A stretch of DNA of 57,714 bases from Parasitella parasitica (lineage: Eukaryota > Mucoromycota > Mucoromycetes > Mucorales > Mucoraceae), in NCBI GenBank assembly GCA_025201805.1, contig MU619337.1, positions 63,323 through 121,036 of the forward strand, read 5' to 3'. Shown piece after piece: positions 12,106-22,763 of this stretch; positions within the stretch are counted from its first letter, which is position 1, and every line of letters begins with the position of its first letter. The notes under the pieces were generated by a model. The model was not told where the DNA came from and searched no databases. It saw only the letters and a list, made by a program, of their open reading frames with translations. Made by a program: the position numbers and the translations under genes.

Positions 12106-13409
12106 ATGACATCCTCCAAACTTGTATATAAAGACAAATACGAAAAGAATTCGTATTCACTGATTGAACTTGGTTCGAGTGAGTTGGTAGAAGCATTCGA
12201 GTCTAGTAATGGGTAAGTATCCGCTCTTGTCATGCCATTTCTTTACTAATCTCAAAGGTAGTATTGTCATCAAAGGTTTAGCAGATGACGAAGCCGTTTT
12301 ATGTACAGAATCCAAGACTTACATCGTACGACAAGTAAACACATCCAACTCTCTTTTGCTTGTCACCAAAGAGTCTGCATCAGATCAATACACTGTCCAT
12401 GACACTATATCTAGCACGATCGAACTGCTGCCTTGTGTTCCTCGTCTTGATCGAATCGATAAGCTTTTAAAGGACTCTAGCTATTCCGGCTGCGAAAATG
12501 AACGAGATGTCATCATGAACAAGGTACGAAAGACACAAAATGACACACTGACACACAGACGTGCTCTTACATGGCTGCTAGACATTGTACTCGTACCATG
12601 ATCTGCTGTCTATTATTCAAGCAAGCGAATGCGAATTACTAGATGCGCTGGCAGCAAGGGCAGCATTCCGACTTGACGGTTATTTTAGACTGTTTGACAA
12701 AACCTATCTGCACCATTTATTTGATCTGTTTGTCACCAATGCTACAGTACACAGCTATGATTTTGAACAAATGACGCTTGAACAGGCAAAACTATGCATC
12801 ACAGAGGAAATGAATGCAGTCGATCAGGAAGACAACATTCCGGATCAGGTTGTCACTGCATGTATCAATGCATTCGTCACTGATCATGTTGATATCAACG
12901 ATAATGACAAAGTGTTGACGTTTGATCATGCAAAAATATGTCGATTCTTGGGCGAGTGGCTACTCAGTACTCCTCGGGTAAGTTGTAGCTTGAGGGAGGG
13001 AGGGGGGGGGTTTAAACATAATGATGGTACCTAATGCAAAATTAAAAACGTAAAGAACAAGCATTGGGAGTTGAATGATTTCCTTAATATGTGGCGTAAA
13101 CTTGGCTATGATATCTTTATGCCCAAACTGGAGCACATTGACGGATTGTACCTGATGCATGAAACCAAACGATTGAAACACACGGAAACACACATACAGT
13201 ATTTCCCCATCACAGACCTACCCACCGATCCACCACAGCGGTTTGCGTCTTTATTCACAGAAAGGGAATACTGGACATCGGAAGAGATTACACCATTTTT
13301 GATGGATTTGGCCCCCCAAAAGAAAGATAGAGAACACTTGCTGCTCAAATTCGCTCGCACATACAAACGTGACAATACAACATATTATGCAAGTAGAATA
13401 AAACAATAG
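12106..13409 (+). CDS. DCC1: Sister chromatid cohesion protein Dcc1
   Basis: Four exons (12106-12212, 12262-12523, 12582-12977, 13056-13409), 372 aa, introns 49-78 nt. Family signatures are visible: the N-terminal IVIKGLADDEAVLCTESKTY strand block, TSNSLLLV, a middle winged-helix region (YHDLLSIIQASECELLDAL), and the C-terminal REYWTSEEITPFLMDL followed by LLLKFART. Dcc1 is the specific subunit that, with Ctf8 and Ctf18, forms the alternative Ctf18-RFC clamp loader, which acts on PCNA at forks to promote cohesion; its C-terminal winged helices bind DNA polymerase epsilon. The ATG gives MTSSKLVYK. Exon 2 must start at 12262 (acceptor AAGGTAG), because the earlier AG leaves an in-frame stop. 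Its stop lies 9 bp from the stop of the convergent next gene. Confidence 0.9.
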
Positions 13410-13418
13410 AATATTTAT

Positions 13419-14252
13419 TTAATAGCGACGATGATGATAACGCTCCGCCATATTGGCTACTTCATGATACTCTTTTCTGTACTCCCAAGTGATGTCGTAT
13501 CTCGACAGTTTTGAGCAGATTTCTTGCAGTTCGCACAGCCAAGAAGTCTCTCTGAAATAGCCCCAGTACTTGTCATTGCTGCTGTTAGTGTGATTAAAAT
13601 TCTTGAGGATGTTTGATATTTCAAGGATGAGAGTTCTTCCAAATTTTGCATGATAAAATATATGCTGACGTACTTCAGAAGGGGCCAACAGGCTCTCCTG
13701 AGCTATGACGATCAGACCAAACAGAGTCAAGAACGACTGATCCGAATGGACATGCAACGATCGAACCATTTGTTGTAGGGCCTCTGTAGTCTCACCTGCC
13801 CTGCCAAACTGCTCGCTTGGCCGCAAGTTATCCAATTCATGGGCAATTGCTCTCGACTTGGTTTGGATAGACTTGAGCTTCTCGATCTCGATGTTGGAGG
13901 TGATTTGCTGCTTTCTTCTGTAGTTTTTTTCATAATGTCGAGTGTAAATGCCATCGGCAACCTGAGGATAATCGGCAATTGCGGTAGAGAGGATCTGACA
14001 CAGGGCCATCTTTGATAATCTGCTCAGCCAGTCTTGGATTTCCAATTGATCGTCTTGGTCTTCTTGGACAACAAACGCAGACGATGCTATCAATTGGCAT
14101 TTCTCTTCTTTGTCTGCTGACGACGATGACGTGGACCTGTGGTATTCTTGCTGCTGCTGCTGCTGCTGTTGTTGTAGTTGTAATTGGTGCTGGTCTATTG
14201 GGATGATACCAATAAGTGATAGTAAATAAGTTATGACGCTATTGCTTGACAT
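13419..14252 (-). CDS. Possible nuclear proteasome tether, Sts1/Cut8-like
   Basis: Single open frame of 277 aa from a real ATG (MSSNSVITYLLSL). A polyglutamine run (CAG/CAA codons near 14145-14180) and a Ser/Asp-rich spacer come first. Next is a helix pair, LSRLSKMALCQILS with YPQVADGI, that resembles the Cut8/Sts1 segment where a helix is followed by a His-Pro-Glu-type turn; an all-helical domain follows with an LTLFGLIVIAQESLL segment. Cut8/Sts1 tethers proteasomes at the nuclear envelope. The match is by pattern only and partial, so the name is tentative; otherwise it is a fungal helical protein of unknown function. No intron is required. It is convergent with DCC1 and divergent from the RING gene. 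Confidence 0.45.
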   Translation of the reverse strand: MSSNSVITYLLSLIGIIPIDQHQLQLQQQQQQQQQEYHRSTSSSSADKEEKCQLIASSAFVVQEDQDDQLEIQDWLSRLSKMALCQILSTAIADYPQVADGIYTRHYEKNYRRKQQITSNIEIEKLKSIQTKSRAIAHELDNLRPSEQFGRAGETTEALQQMVRSLHVHSDQSFLTLFGLIVIAQESLLAPSEVRQHIFYHAKFGRTLILEISNILKNFNHTNSSNDKYWGYFRETSWLCELQEICSKLSRYDITWEYRKEYHEVANMAERYHHRRY

Positions 14253-14831
14253 GTATTATCTGCTTTTTTTTTTTTTAATTTTTTTTAAGGCTTTAATTAG
14301 TTTATTCGTTTTTTTTTAACTGTTGGATATAACGATGTTGCTGGTTGGAAAAGATTAGAGTAAGAAATCGACATAATTTATTCCTGGAATTTCTTGTTTT
14401 CTCTTGGATGGCTTCCTTTCTTTTCGTTTTTTGGCTAAAAAGAAGAGAAAGGTCTATATGTTGCGTTTGTTCTGATAGATGTTGGGCGGGTTTTTTCTTT
14501 TGGGTGTGTGAGAAAAAAAAATAAAAAGAGAAAAAGGGGGTAAAAATCCCATCTCTTGCAAGTGGCGTGTATTTAAACAGGTCATTTGCCTGAAGGTCAT
14601 GTGCTGCACACACTATGATGTTATCCGACATCCTCCGGCGCTTTACAGTGTGCCTCCTTGCTCTCCTGCTACAGACACGAGAGGCTGACTGTATTTTATG
14701 CGGCCTGTTTATGGTCGCTCAAAAGCTGCCTTTGTATTCAACGCGTGCTGCTGAAGCCAAATCCGAAAATGGCGCGCGTTTTTCATTGATCAAGGCTTCT
14801 TCTTTTCCTCTTTCTTTCTTTCAAAATAAAC
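14253..14831. promoter_or_regulatory. Divergent intergenic region, Sts1-like / RING-TRAF gene
   Basis: 579 bp with poly-A/T tracts (14265-14320, 14510-14530). An open frame of 77 codons at 14615-14848 overlaps the RING gene start out of frame and has no recognisable domain; I treat it as chance. Confidence 0.4.
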
Positions 14832-15721
14832 ATGAAGAAAAAAGTTGATTTGTTGCTGGATGAACCGTGTCCTGAGTTGCTGTGCGGCATATGCTCCGGT
14901 AAGCATACAAACATAGGCTCGTCTGATGCAAACCTTTACTCAACATTGCGCACAAAAAGATATACTGGAGGACCCTATGCAAGTTCACTGTCCTGAGGGT
15001 AACTCCCCCCCCACACACAGCACAAACTCTCCATGAAACTAACCACACCTATGATCAGATCACATGTTTTGCAGCAAATGTATAACTTGCCATGTGGAAC
15101 AGCAATCCGGCTGTCCAATTTGCAAGACTCATCTGGACAAGAGCACATTTATGCTATCGAAATTCGTACAAAGACAAGTGGGTCGATTGCGCATCAAATG
15201 CGCCTATTCAGAGAATGGCTGTGCGTGGCAGGGCCTACTATCAGACCAGCATATACCCCAGGTAAGTGGTGCGCCATATCTTGCTGCCGTGCTTGCTGAA
15301 CAAATCGTCTAGTGCGCCTTTCAACCATCCACATGTCCGCACGCCAACAAGGGATGCAATGCCACCAATCTGAATAAATCAAACATGCAGCGTCATTTGG
15401 AGACATGTCTCTACCAAACCATGACATGTCCGAATAATATGCCATTATGTCAACCATTCCTACTGTTGGATTTAGCCAAGCATGAAAATCAATGCCAATC
15501 GTATACGTGTCCCTACTCCAGTGAGGGCTGTCCCTTTATTGGTACGCTAAGTCAAGTCAACATTCATTGCAAAGGTTACTGCGGAAGATTACATGAGAAA
15601 GTGAACCAGCTTGAAGAGGAGGTGAAGCGATTGAACAAATTGATACAAGATGTCACAATCGGTCTCAACATCAGACTGCCTTCCACACCAGAGATAACCT
15701 TACAAGAGGATGAAAACAAAA

Positions 15722-15769
<48 letters not shown>

Positions 15770-16581
15770 CACAACAACAAGTAGACACATCGATGGATGA
15801 AATGGCATTGTTTCATCAAATGTTCAACAGTGATCCGTTTGGTACTTTAGACTTATCTGCAACCACGCCAAATGCAGCAGATCACGGCGCCTCCAAAAAC
15901 AACGAGGATGCCAATGTATCAATGATGGACCTTGGATCAGTCTTGCCGAACATCAACTTTTTAGATTTGAATCAGTCAAATGTCCCTTCTCCTTCATCCA
16001 CGTTCAATAACAATCCTGAGACTAGCCAGCAGATTGATTTCAGCTCGATTTTTGACGCAGCAACTTCGCCGCAACCACTCCAGTTCGTCCCTCCTGCAAA
16101 TGTCCCCAAACGAACATCCAACGGTAAAAAGATTCGCTACAGCAAAAACGTCAGACTCGCCCATAATGCCCTGCGAATTGCGCGCCAGCGTACAGCGAGT
16201 AATAATCCTTCAAATGACGCTATTCTGAACAACTTGAATATTGCAAAGCAGCAAATGAACAGCAACAATCAAATCACATTCAAAAACGCTCAGGATGTAA
16301 CACAGTTCTTAAATGCAGATGCCATAACAACAACGCCGCCAAACAAAAAATCCAGCAAAGCAACAACGTCGCCAGCGACATCCACCACAGCGACAGCCGC
16401 AAAGTCAATAGCCAAAAAAGAAAAGAAAAAAAATTCTGCAGCCGCTGCTCCCTCACCCCAATACATGGACTCCACAGTGTCATCACCGCCTTCTACAACT
16501 GCACCAAAACGAAGACCAATGTTTATTTTAGCATCGTCCTATTTGTCAAATTATAACAGCAATAATAATGAAAACCTGTAA
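14832..16581 (+). CDS. RING / TRAF-type zinc finger protein, putative E3 ubiquitin ligase
   Basis: Four exons (14832-14898, 14961-14999, 15059-15261, 15313-16581), 525 aa, introns 51-62 nt. A C3HC4 RING sits at residues 18-60: CGIC, then CPEDHMFCSKC, then CPIC. Two or more TRAF-type zinc fingers follow (CAYSENGCAWQG, CPHANKGC, CPYSSEGCPFIG with conserved Cys/His spacing), then a short coiled coil (LHEKVNQLEEEVKRLNKLI). This layout is the same as in TRAF/PDZRN/RNF41-type ligases, but no MATH domain is seen. The C-terminal half is low complexity: a polyglutamine run (15724-15780, about 19 residues), Asn/Ser-rich sequence and a basic patch (KKIRYSKNVRLAHNALRIARQR). The substrate is unknown. The stop is 6 bp from the stop of the convergent Hv1 gene. 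Confidence 0.85.
15724..15780 (+). repeat. CAG/CAA polyglutamine tract in RING-TRAF gene
   Basis: Mixed CAG and CAA codons encode about 19 Gln, interrupted by Pro. It is a potentially length-variable microsatellite inside a coding exon. Confidence 0.9.
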
Positions 16582-16587
16582 ATATAA

Positions 16588-17361
16588 CTATAAATGCTGC
16601 TGCTCCACGAGTCGTTGGTTTTTCTCGTGTTCTTGCTTGTACTTGGCTTCTAATTCTGCATATTTAGCTTTTAATTCTTCCAATTCTTCCTTGTGGGCAA
16701 AGCTGACGCTCACAATAGCTGCTTCGATGACTTTCACAACTCTCCATAAACGAAGAATGATCAAAAGACTACAATTACAGACACGTATGATTATTTGTTT
16801 GCTATTTCAAGTGTGTGCTTGTTTCTAGATATTTATATATACCCTGCTACTTCTCGTTCTTTTCCTTTTAATCCAACCTCAAGGATCAAGGTGGTCGTAA
16901 CAACTGTTTGAAAAAAAAAATTCGTCAATTAATAATTCTCTATAAAAAAAATATGTAAACAAACCTGATGCATCAAAAACATGTAATTTCCAGTGTTCCC
17001 ATCCAGGCAAATAATATCTCGGCCCAAAAGCAATCAAGCATAAAATGCATTCAGTCAAAAAAAGCACGCAGATAGAAATACTAATAATCTCTGCCATCTC
17101 AAAGGCAATGAGCAAATAACTGGCTCTGTGAGACCCGCTATACAATACCACGGGAACTTGGCATTCGTGAAAAAAAGTATAAACAATCTGGATAACAACG
17201 CAGGTGGCATCAATCAAGACAAGGCCCAGAACTGCTAAATGGAATTTTTCATTTTCCAATTTCTCTCCCAAGCTCTCGCGCCAGCTTTTTGGAGCCTCGT
17301 TGTTTCCATCTTCTATCCCTGTTGTTGTTGCTGTTGTATTCAAGCTGCCGTATGAGCTCAT
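16588..17361 (-). CDS. Voltage-gated proton channel, Hv1 type
   Basis: Three exons (17361-16965, 16903-16843, 16768-16588), 212 aa, introns 61 and 74 nt. The protein is a lone voltage-sensor domain with no pore. S1 (LAVLGLVLIDATCVVIQIVY) contains the Asp expected at the selectivity-filter position. S2/S3 contain acidic residues (FEMAEIISISICVLFLTECI and HVFDAS). S4 reads AGLLIILRLWRVVKVIEA, with charges spaced three apart (Arg, Arg, Lys), the Hv1 signature. A C-terminal coiled coil (about residues 165-210, heptads in EELEELKAKYAELEAKYK) should dimerise it, as in animal Hv1. Hv1 extrudes H+ across the plasma membrane on depolarisation. Exon 3 was found by continuing the S4 frame through a GG|GTATAT donor; the GGT-CTT join restores the S4 consensus. 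Confidence 0.88.
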
Positions 17362-18952
17362 GATGAAAATATTACTTGCAAAAAAGGGGGAAAACTCCTT
17401 TACACCAAAATAAATTTCAAACTAATAGTTACACATGGCAACATTATTGAAAGATAGCAGTAGCAATCGTAATCGCTTTAAATTTGATATGCTGTAGAAT
17501 AGTGTAAAAGAGACAGAGTTTGGTTGAAGGAGGTACCTCCGTTGCACAATATCTCCCAGCGATACATACATTACCCTGTTACTCAAGAGGCTAAATCAGC
17601 TTGCTCACACAGTATCTGTTTCTCGTTGCAAGTCCTTCACCAACATAATTTTAATTTGGGAGTTGCCAGAAGCCTTTTTGTGGACATGCCATGCGACAGT
17701 AAGCAAGTTAATAAGAACAGTCTACCATAATGCAAACAAAAGATATTTGTAGTTGCTTCAAAAGAAACAGAAAATAAACTGAGTACGTGGTGAGAATAAT
17801 GTTACGGAATAAACCTTGGATGATGATGTAGTATGCATTAATGTCCGTTGTCCTTTGAGGTTGAACGGTGGCAAGACAACGAGTAACAAAAATTGCATGA
17901 ATTGAATTCAAGTTCCTAGTAACTGATGATATCTCGCTATAACCATTTTACCCAAGTTAATGCCTTCCCTTAATTTGTACTTTGCAGTATTCTTTGGAAT
18001 TTATATTAAGATCCTTTACAAATTTCCAACAAATTGTAAATTGAAATATGGAAGTTTGAAAAGATTTGGCCACATTTTGAATGTGTGGCCTGAATAACTG
18101 AATTGTTGCTAATTGAGGAGTGAAATGATTCTAATATATATCATGCAGCTATGAGAGAAACCAGATAAAGATCAAAGCAAACAACTAGAGCTAGCTCAGT
18201 AATGAGTATAATTACAATCTATAAAAGTCATCTAGAGATAAATGGCATAAATATTAAACAAATGCGCTTCAAGTTGGTTCGATAAAAAAAGCACTACATA
18301 TTAACAGTAATTATTGCGGCTTTGGTTTCATATGTAATGTTTATCTTTAATAGAACTGTGTGTGTAGAAAGGGGTATATCCATATACTTTCCGAATGTGC
18401 CTTCGCACTGCATGTACCGAATACGCGCTAAAATAAGCTTTCCAAAAAAGAGCATTGACTCACTGATTCCATTTTTTGTAAATGAGGCTACATTGTAGAG
18501 TAAACTGATGCTCTTTCACCAGACAAATAAACTACTATATGCAGCATTTGTTTGCCTTTATCCCAAACTTGCGCGTTTGTTTTTAATTATGCACAGGACT
18601 CTTTGATCGGGATGAACCCCTTTTTATTGAGCAAAGAAGAGCTTAATATACTTGTTTAGACAAAAAGTAATAAATACGCAGACAATGTAATATTTTCGTA
18701 TTTATTACAAGTTGGCTAAATATAGCATCTTATCAAAGCGCAAATTGTGGCATTAGCCATCATTTATATATAGACAGAGATTTACATCTCTTCTAGGGAT
18801 AACCAATCATGGGTTCATCAACACCTTCAAAATTAGATTCATTGTTCCTTGAATCTTTTGATATAAAAGGCGCGCAATAATTAATCATTTGATGTAATTT
18901 TAAGCTTTCTTTTTTTTTTTTTTTTTAATCATACACTTCAACAATAATCATC
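17362..18952. promoter_or_regulatory. Long divergent intergenic region, Hv1 / PH-domain gene
   Basis: 1.6 kb, AT-rich, with no convincing coding exon on either strand. It ends in a poly-T run (18908-18926) just before the PH gene start. A short ORF (17524-17730) has no domain character. Any non-coding RNA here would need transcript data. Confidence 0.45.
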
Positions 18953-19688
18953 ATGGTGCTGTTAAAATGGGGCTGGGTACTTCAGCGTTTTGCTTGCAAA
19001 TTCAGACCTGCTGTATGGAAGCGTCGCTATCTTGTGCTCACAACCATGTCTATACACGTATACAAATCAGAGGTAAATGAAGCCATGTAGTTGAATTATC
19101 GAGAAAAAAAATCGCTAATATTATCCAACTATCTTGTAGAAGGGCGTCATCTCCTCTTCTTTCAGCGACAATACGCCAGCAATACATGTCTGGTCAAACT
19201 TTCAGAATGTAGAAGCGTGCAAAAAAAGTAAACGATCCTCGAAACACACATTCATGATCCAGTCTCGAGACACTCAGATCCACTCTTCCTTGCAATTTAA
19301 ATGTACGACAACAGAAGAAAAAGATAGATGGGTCGAAGCTATTGATGAACAGCTTAAACTTACACATAAAATGTGGTCTTCTCAACCAGCAAGCGAAAGT
19401 ACCATTGGCAGATCGCAGAAAATGAAACAAACAAAATGTATCTTGGACAACCCAATTGTTCCTGTATCTGTGCTTGATAAATGGCTGCAGCAGCTTGATT
19501 TTCTAGATTCGCCTCCCCAGCAGCAACAACCAGTTAGAAGTTATAGACGAGGCTCAAATTGTTCGGATACGTCAAATCCTAGAAGAAATAGCAGGCGAAG
19601 TTCCTATCAGTCAAACCCAATTGACAAGACTGAGCACCGCCACAGTATCAAAAAGAAGAGAATGCAAAAAATTATTGAAAATTACTAG
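18953..19688 (+). CDS. PH-domain protein
   Basis: Two exons (18953-19072, 19140-19688), 222 aa, intron 67 nt. A pleckstrin-homology domain spans residues 1 to about 125: WGWVLQRF then WKRRYLVLTTMSIHVYKSE (strands 1-3), through HTFMIQSRDTQIHSSLQF, ending in the C-terminal helix with the invariant Trp, EEKDRWVEAIDEQLK. The tail is Ser/Arg/Gln-rich (RRGSNCSDTSNPRRNSRRSS), with several RRxS basophilic kinase-like sites. PH domains bind phosphoinositides or proteins at membranes; the basic K/R pattern around strands 1-2 would allow lipid binding, but this is inference. There is no catalytic domain, so it is probably an adaptor. Convergent with the FAS1 gene, 81 bp between stops. Confidence 0.8.
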
Positions 19689-19769
19689 ATACCCATTGCA
19701 TTTCCAATTTACATGTAGATTTTATAGACTGTATATAAGTTGTATATTCATTTTATTCATAAAATAAAG

Positions 19770-22467
19770 CTAATGTTGCTGGTATCTCTCTCCGTTAAAT
19801 TCCTCCTCTTGTTCTTCAGCAGCAGCATCATCAGCTTCTGCTTCCAAGATGGTTTCATACCCATTTCTCTTACGTCTCCATTTCTTGACTGCCAGGAAGC
19901 CTCCTAACAATAACAATGAAATTGATGCAATCCAAATCAGGCCAACGATCACAATTGACCAGATCCAGGGCAGCCCAAACGCACCTCTCTCAATAGGAAA
20001 AAGAACAGCATCAATTTCCATGACGCCACCGCTTCGTTCTCCTGTACTGACTCGACCCATATCCAAAACCCGTGCATGGGTACCATATGGCTGCCCCTTG
20101 ACTCTAACTATAGTGCTGCCGTATCCCAACTCACGTATCACGATTTTATCACGGTTTGATAGCAACGTGTCGTAGACTTGGTCCCCCAACAAAGGATACA
20201 AAAACCAGCGTTTGCGACTCTCTGATTTAGGCACAATGTGCAATTTAGCAAGACGCACAAGCTTTTCAGTATCATTCCAAAGAGACTCCAAGTTTTCATT
20301 CTCAAATGCCCTGTCCGTTGGCGACATGATGATGCAGTCGGTCATATCTATTTCATCCAAAAGGCGGGTCTTTTTCAAAATATTCAACATAGTGTTGGCA
20401 TTGATGCCTTTCAGCAAATTATGATGTGTAATGCTGACATTTTCAGGGATTTGAAGGCGGTCAACCTTGTGAACAACGCCGTTAGAGACTAAAATATCGG
20501 ATTCCTCCACGATACCATGCTCGTCGAGTTTACTGCCCTTTTCATTGTCTTGTTTGGTGCCAATCCAAACGTTACTGTCTTGGTTATTACCGTTGATGAT
20601 AAGGGGTTCGTTGGAAAGAGTGGTAACCTCGAGGACGTCTCCTAACAGATCCTGATAGTAAAGAGGGCTTGTCGCAACATGATAGCGTAGCACTGTCTGA
20701 AGATCAGCCCTACCTGAAGGATGGACCAGGTACCTAGATACTAAACCTAGATTTTTGAATGCTGTGTTGGTCGGTACAAACAATGTAATAGCTTTTGCGT
20801 TTTTTAGTTGGTCAACAACGCCGGAGACGTATAATGTCGCTATATAAGTAGATAATTCCAGATCAATAACAAGGCTGCTGAATATATCCATAGGAGGTGT
20901 CAACGGATCTGAAACACGATATATGGCATTTCCACCGATGGACACTAGACAGCTGCTTAGTGCTACGATGGTGATTTTTTTTCCCTCTTTACACTTACGG
21001 CCATTTCCAATAACTTTAGAATGATCGCCAAACCGAATCGATTTTAATAGAGCCTGTTTGTCGTTGGCAGCGACATCTCTTCTGTCATCTCCGACTCTCA
21101 CCAACAAACGTTGAGGCTGATTGGCAAGGTGAGGAGAATTGTATTCAGTTTTCAACAGCATGCGATCCATCAAATCCTGTGGTCTCCAAGCGCCTTGTGC
21201 AATATGATAGCTCAGCCATTGAACTTTTTTATTACTGGGGATATCGTCTGCGTCAAGCACTTCATTTGCTGGTGCCAAGATGGTAACATTGTTAGTTTCT
21301 TCATCTAGGAATCTCCCTAGCCCGTATTCATCGATTAAGGATACGAACGTTGTGGCGTTCAGCCCAAAAAGATACTTTCTGGTATTAAACACAAGAGAAT
21401 CTGCATACGGCAAATCATCCACGACATGCAGCACACCTAGTTGCAAAAAAATTAAACAATGGATTCTCATCATATTAGGCTCTGCAAAAAAAAAAAGGGT
21501 ACCATTCGCAGCCAATACGTCTTTTTCAATAACTCTGCGCCCATTAACAAAAGCCTTCCCACCTTTTTCGACGTTTATTTTGATGTCCTCTCCTGATAGA
21601 GAGGTGTCTGATCAAAATAGCGTAAGACAATCAATGCGTAAACATGTACAGAAATAATACTTGCAAGATGTTTCGCCACTTAGATGGTTATCAAAGTATA
21701 TTGGTTTTGTGATGACAAGATACTCAATCAGCCGCTTCAGGTCCACTTGGCCGTATTCTGAAACCAAGTAGCTCTTTTCTACACGGTTGAAGCGATCCAA
21801 CAGATATTTGGCTGAAACAAACGTAGTAAAAGGCCTTTCCTTTGCAATCAGCTTGTCGATGCCTGTTTTCCCCATCAAATCATACAATTTTCCATCGTGA
21901 TACTGTACAACTTGGGCTGCGCAGATGTTTTGTTAACACACTGTCTCTTTTCAGTCTTATAAAATACTCACATAATATCTTGGGAGGTTCCAGCACTTGA
22001 TCAATGACATTCAAAGTGGTGTTTTTGTTCACAAAAATGTCTTTATCTTTTATTCTTGCTCCATTTACACGGAAGAACGTATCAAATTTCTCGGTAATTT
22101 TCAACCTCTGGCCTGTTTCCTCAGTCCCTAAAAATCCAGGTCGAATATAACTAGACTCCAAGACTTGGCCATTCTCAAAATCAGTTGTCGAGTACTGTCG
22201 AGGCAATAAATGGTACAACAAGACCTCTTGAGTGATGTTCTGGCCTTGATACTTTTTAAATGCTGTGTTGTCTGGAGCGAAAAAAGTACCTGCTTCCAGA
22301 TTGTTTATCTTGGGTATTAGCCGAGTGAGCTGAAGGTGGTGGATAAGAGTTGAGAAGCGTGTGTCTTCTGATAGGACGTCAATAATTGTTTTGTATGCTT
22401 CTGTGCCTACGCTGCATGTCAGCAGAAGCAAAAAGAGTGGCAATGATAATAGCTTTATGCTGATCAT
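19770..22467 (-). CDS. Multi-fasciclin (FAS1) type I membrane glycoprotein
   Basis: Five exons (22467-21972, 21916-21665, 21607-21503, 21436-20999, 20944-19770), 821 aa; all four introns are phase 1. A signal peptide (MISIKLLSLPLFLLLLTCSV) opens it. FAS1 modules follow (about residues 25-165, 165-300, 300-460, 460-620 and a weaker C-terminal one), with hallmark segments FFAPDNTAFKK, TILAPANEVLD, LFVPTNTAFKNLG and IIMSPTDRAFEN plus VLHVVDDL / VVHKVDRL. A single TM helix (WSIVIVGLIWIASISLLLLGGFL), a basic stop-transfer KKWRRKRNG and an acidic cytosolic tail end it. NxS/T sites are present. FAS1 proteins mediate adhesion or cell-wall/membrane contacts; some fungal ones are vacuolar. Intron 2 is GC-AG (donor GCAAGT at 21664). 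Confidence 0.88.
21608..21664 (-). other. GC-AG intron in the FAS1 gene
   Basis: 57 nt, donor GCAAGT and acceptor ATCAG. The nearby GT donor at 21660 would put the next exon out of frame. The GC donor gives GETSYTSLSGEDI, which fits the FAS1 pattern, and keeps phase 1 like the other introns. Confidence 0.65.
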
Positions 22468-22763
22468 TTTGCAACTTTAATCAGAAAACAAAACGTATAC
22501 TGTGTCAGCCCTAATACCATAATAGTAATGATATCCAAATTCCGGAGAGTCACTTCTTGCCGGATATTCGTGATACCCGTTGTTCCAACATAGGGTATCA
22601 AAGCATCAATTTACTACTCCAGATTTAATTTGTTCAGGTCGAAATTGACAAAAAAGAGACTTTATACATCTATCCAACCCCCCCCCCCCCGATATTATGC
22701 TTATAAAACTAGGCGATTCTGCTTTAATTAAGCGTTTAATGTGAGAAAATATATCAAGTAAAT
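22468..22763. other. EF-2 3' flank and FAS1 promoter
   Basis: 296 bp between two minus-strand genes. It carries a run of about 12 C (near 22679-22690). No gene seen. Confidence 0.4.

Noticed and set aside
14615-14848. 77-codon ORF with a hydrophobic start upstream of the RING gene
   Set aside because: It overlaps the RING start codon in another frame and has no conserved feature; probably leader sequence.
17524-17911. Short ORFs in the Hv1-PH intergenic region
   Set aside because: Both are 67-68 codons with no domain, splice partners or compositional support.
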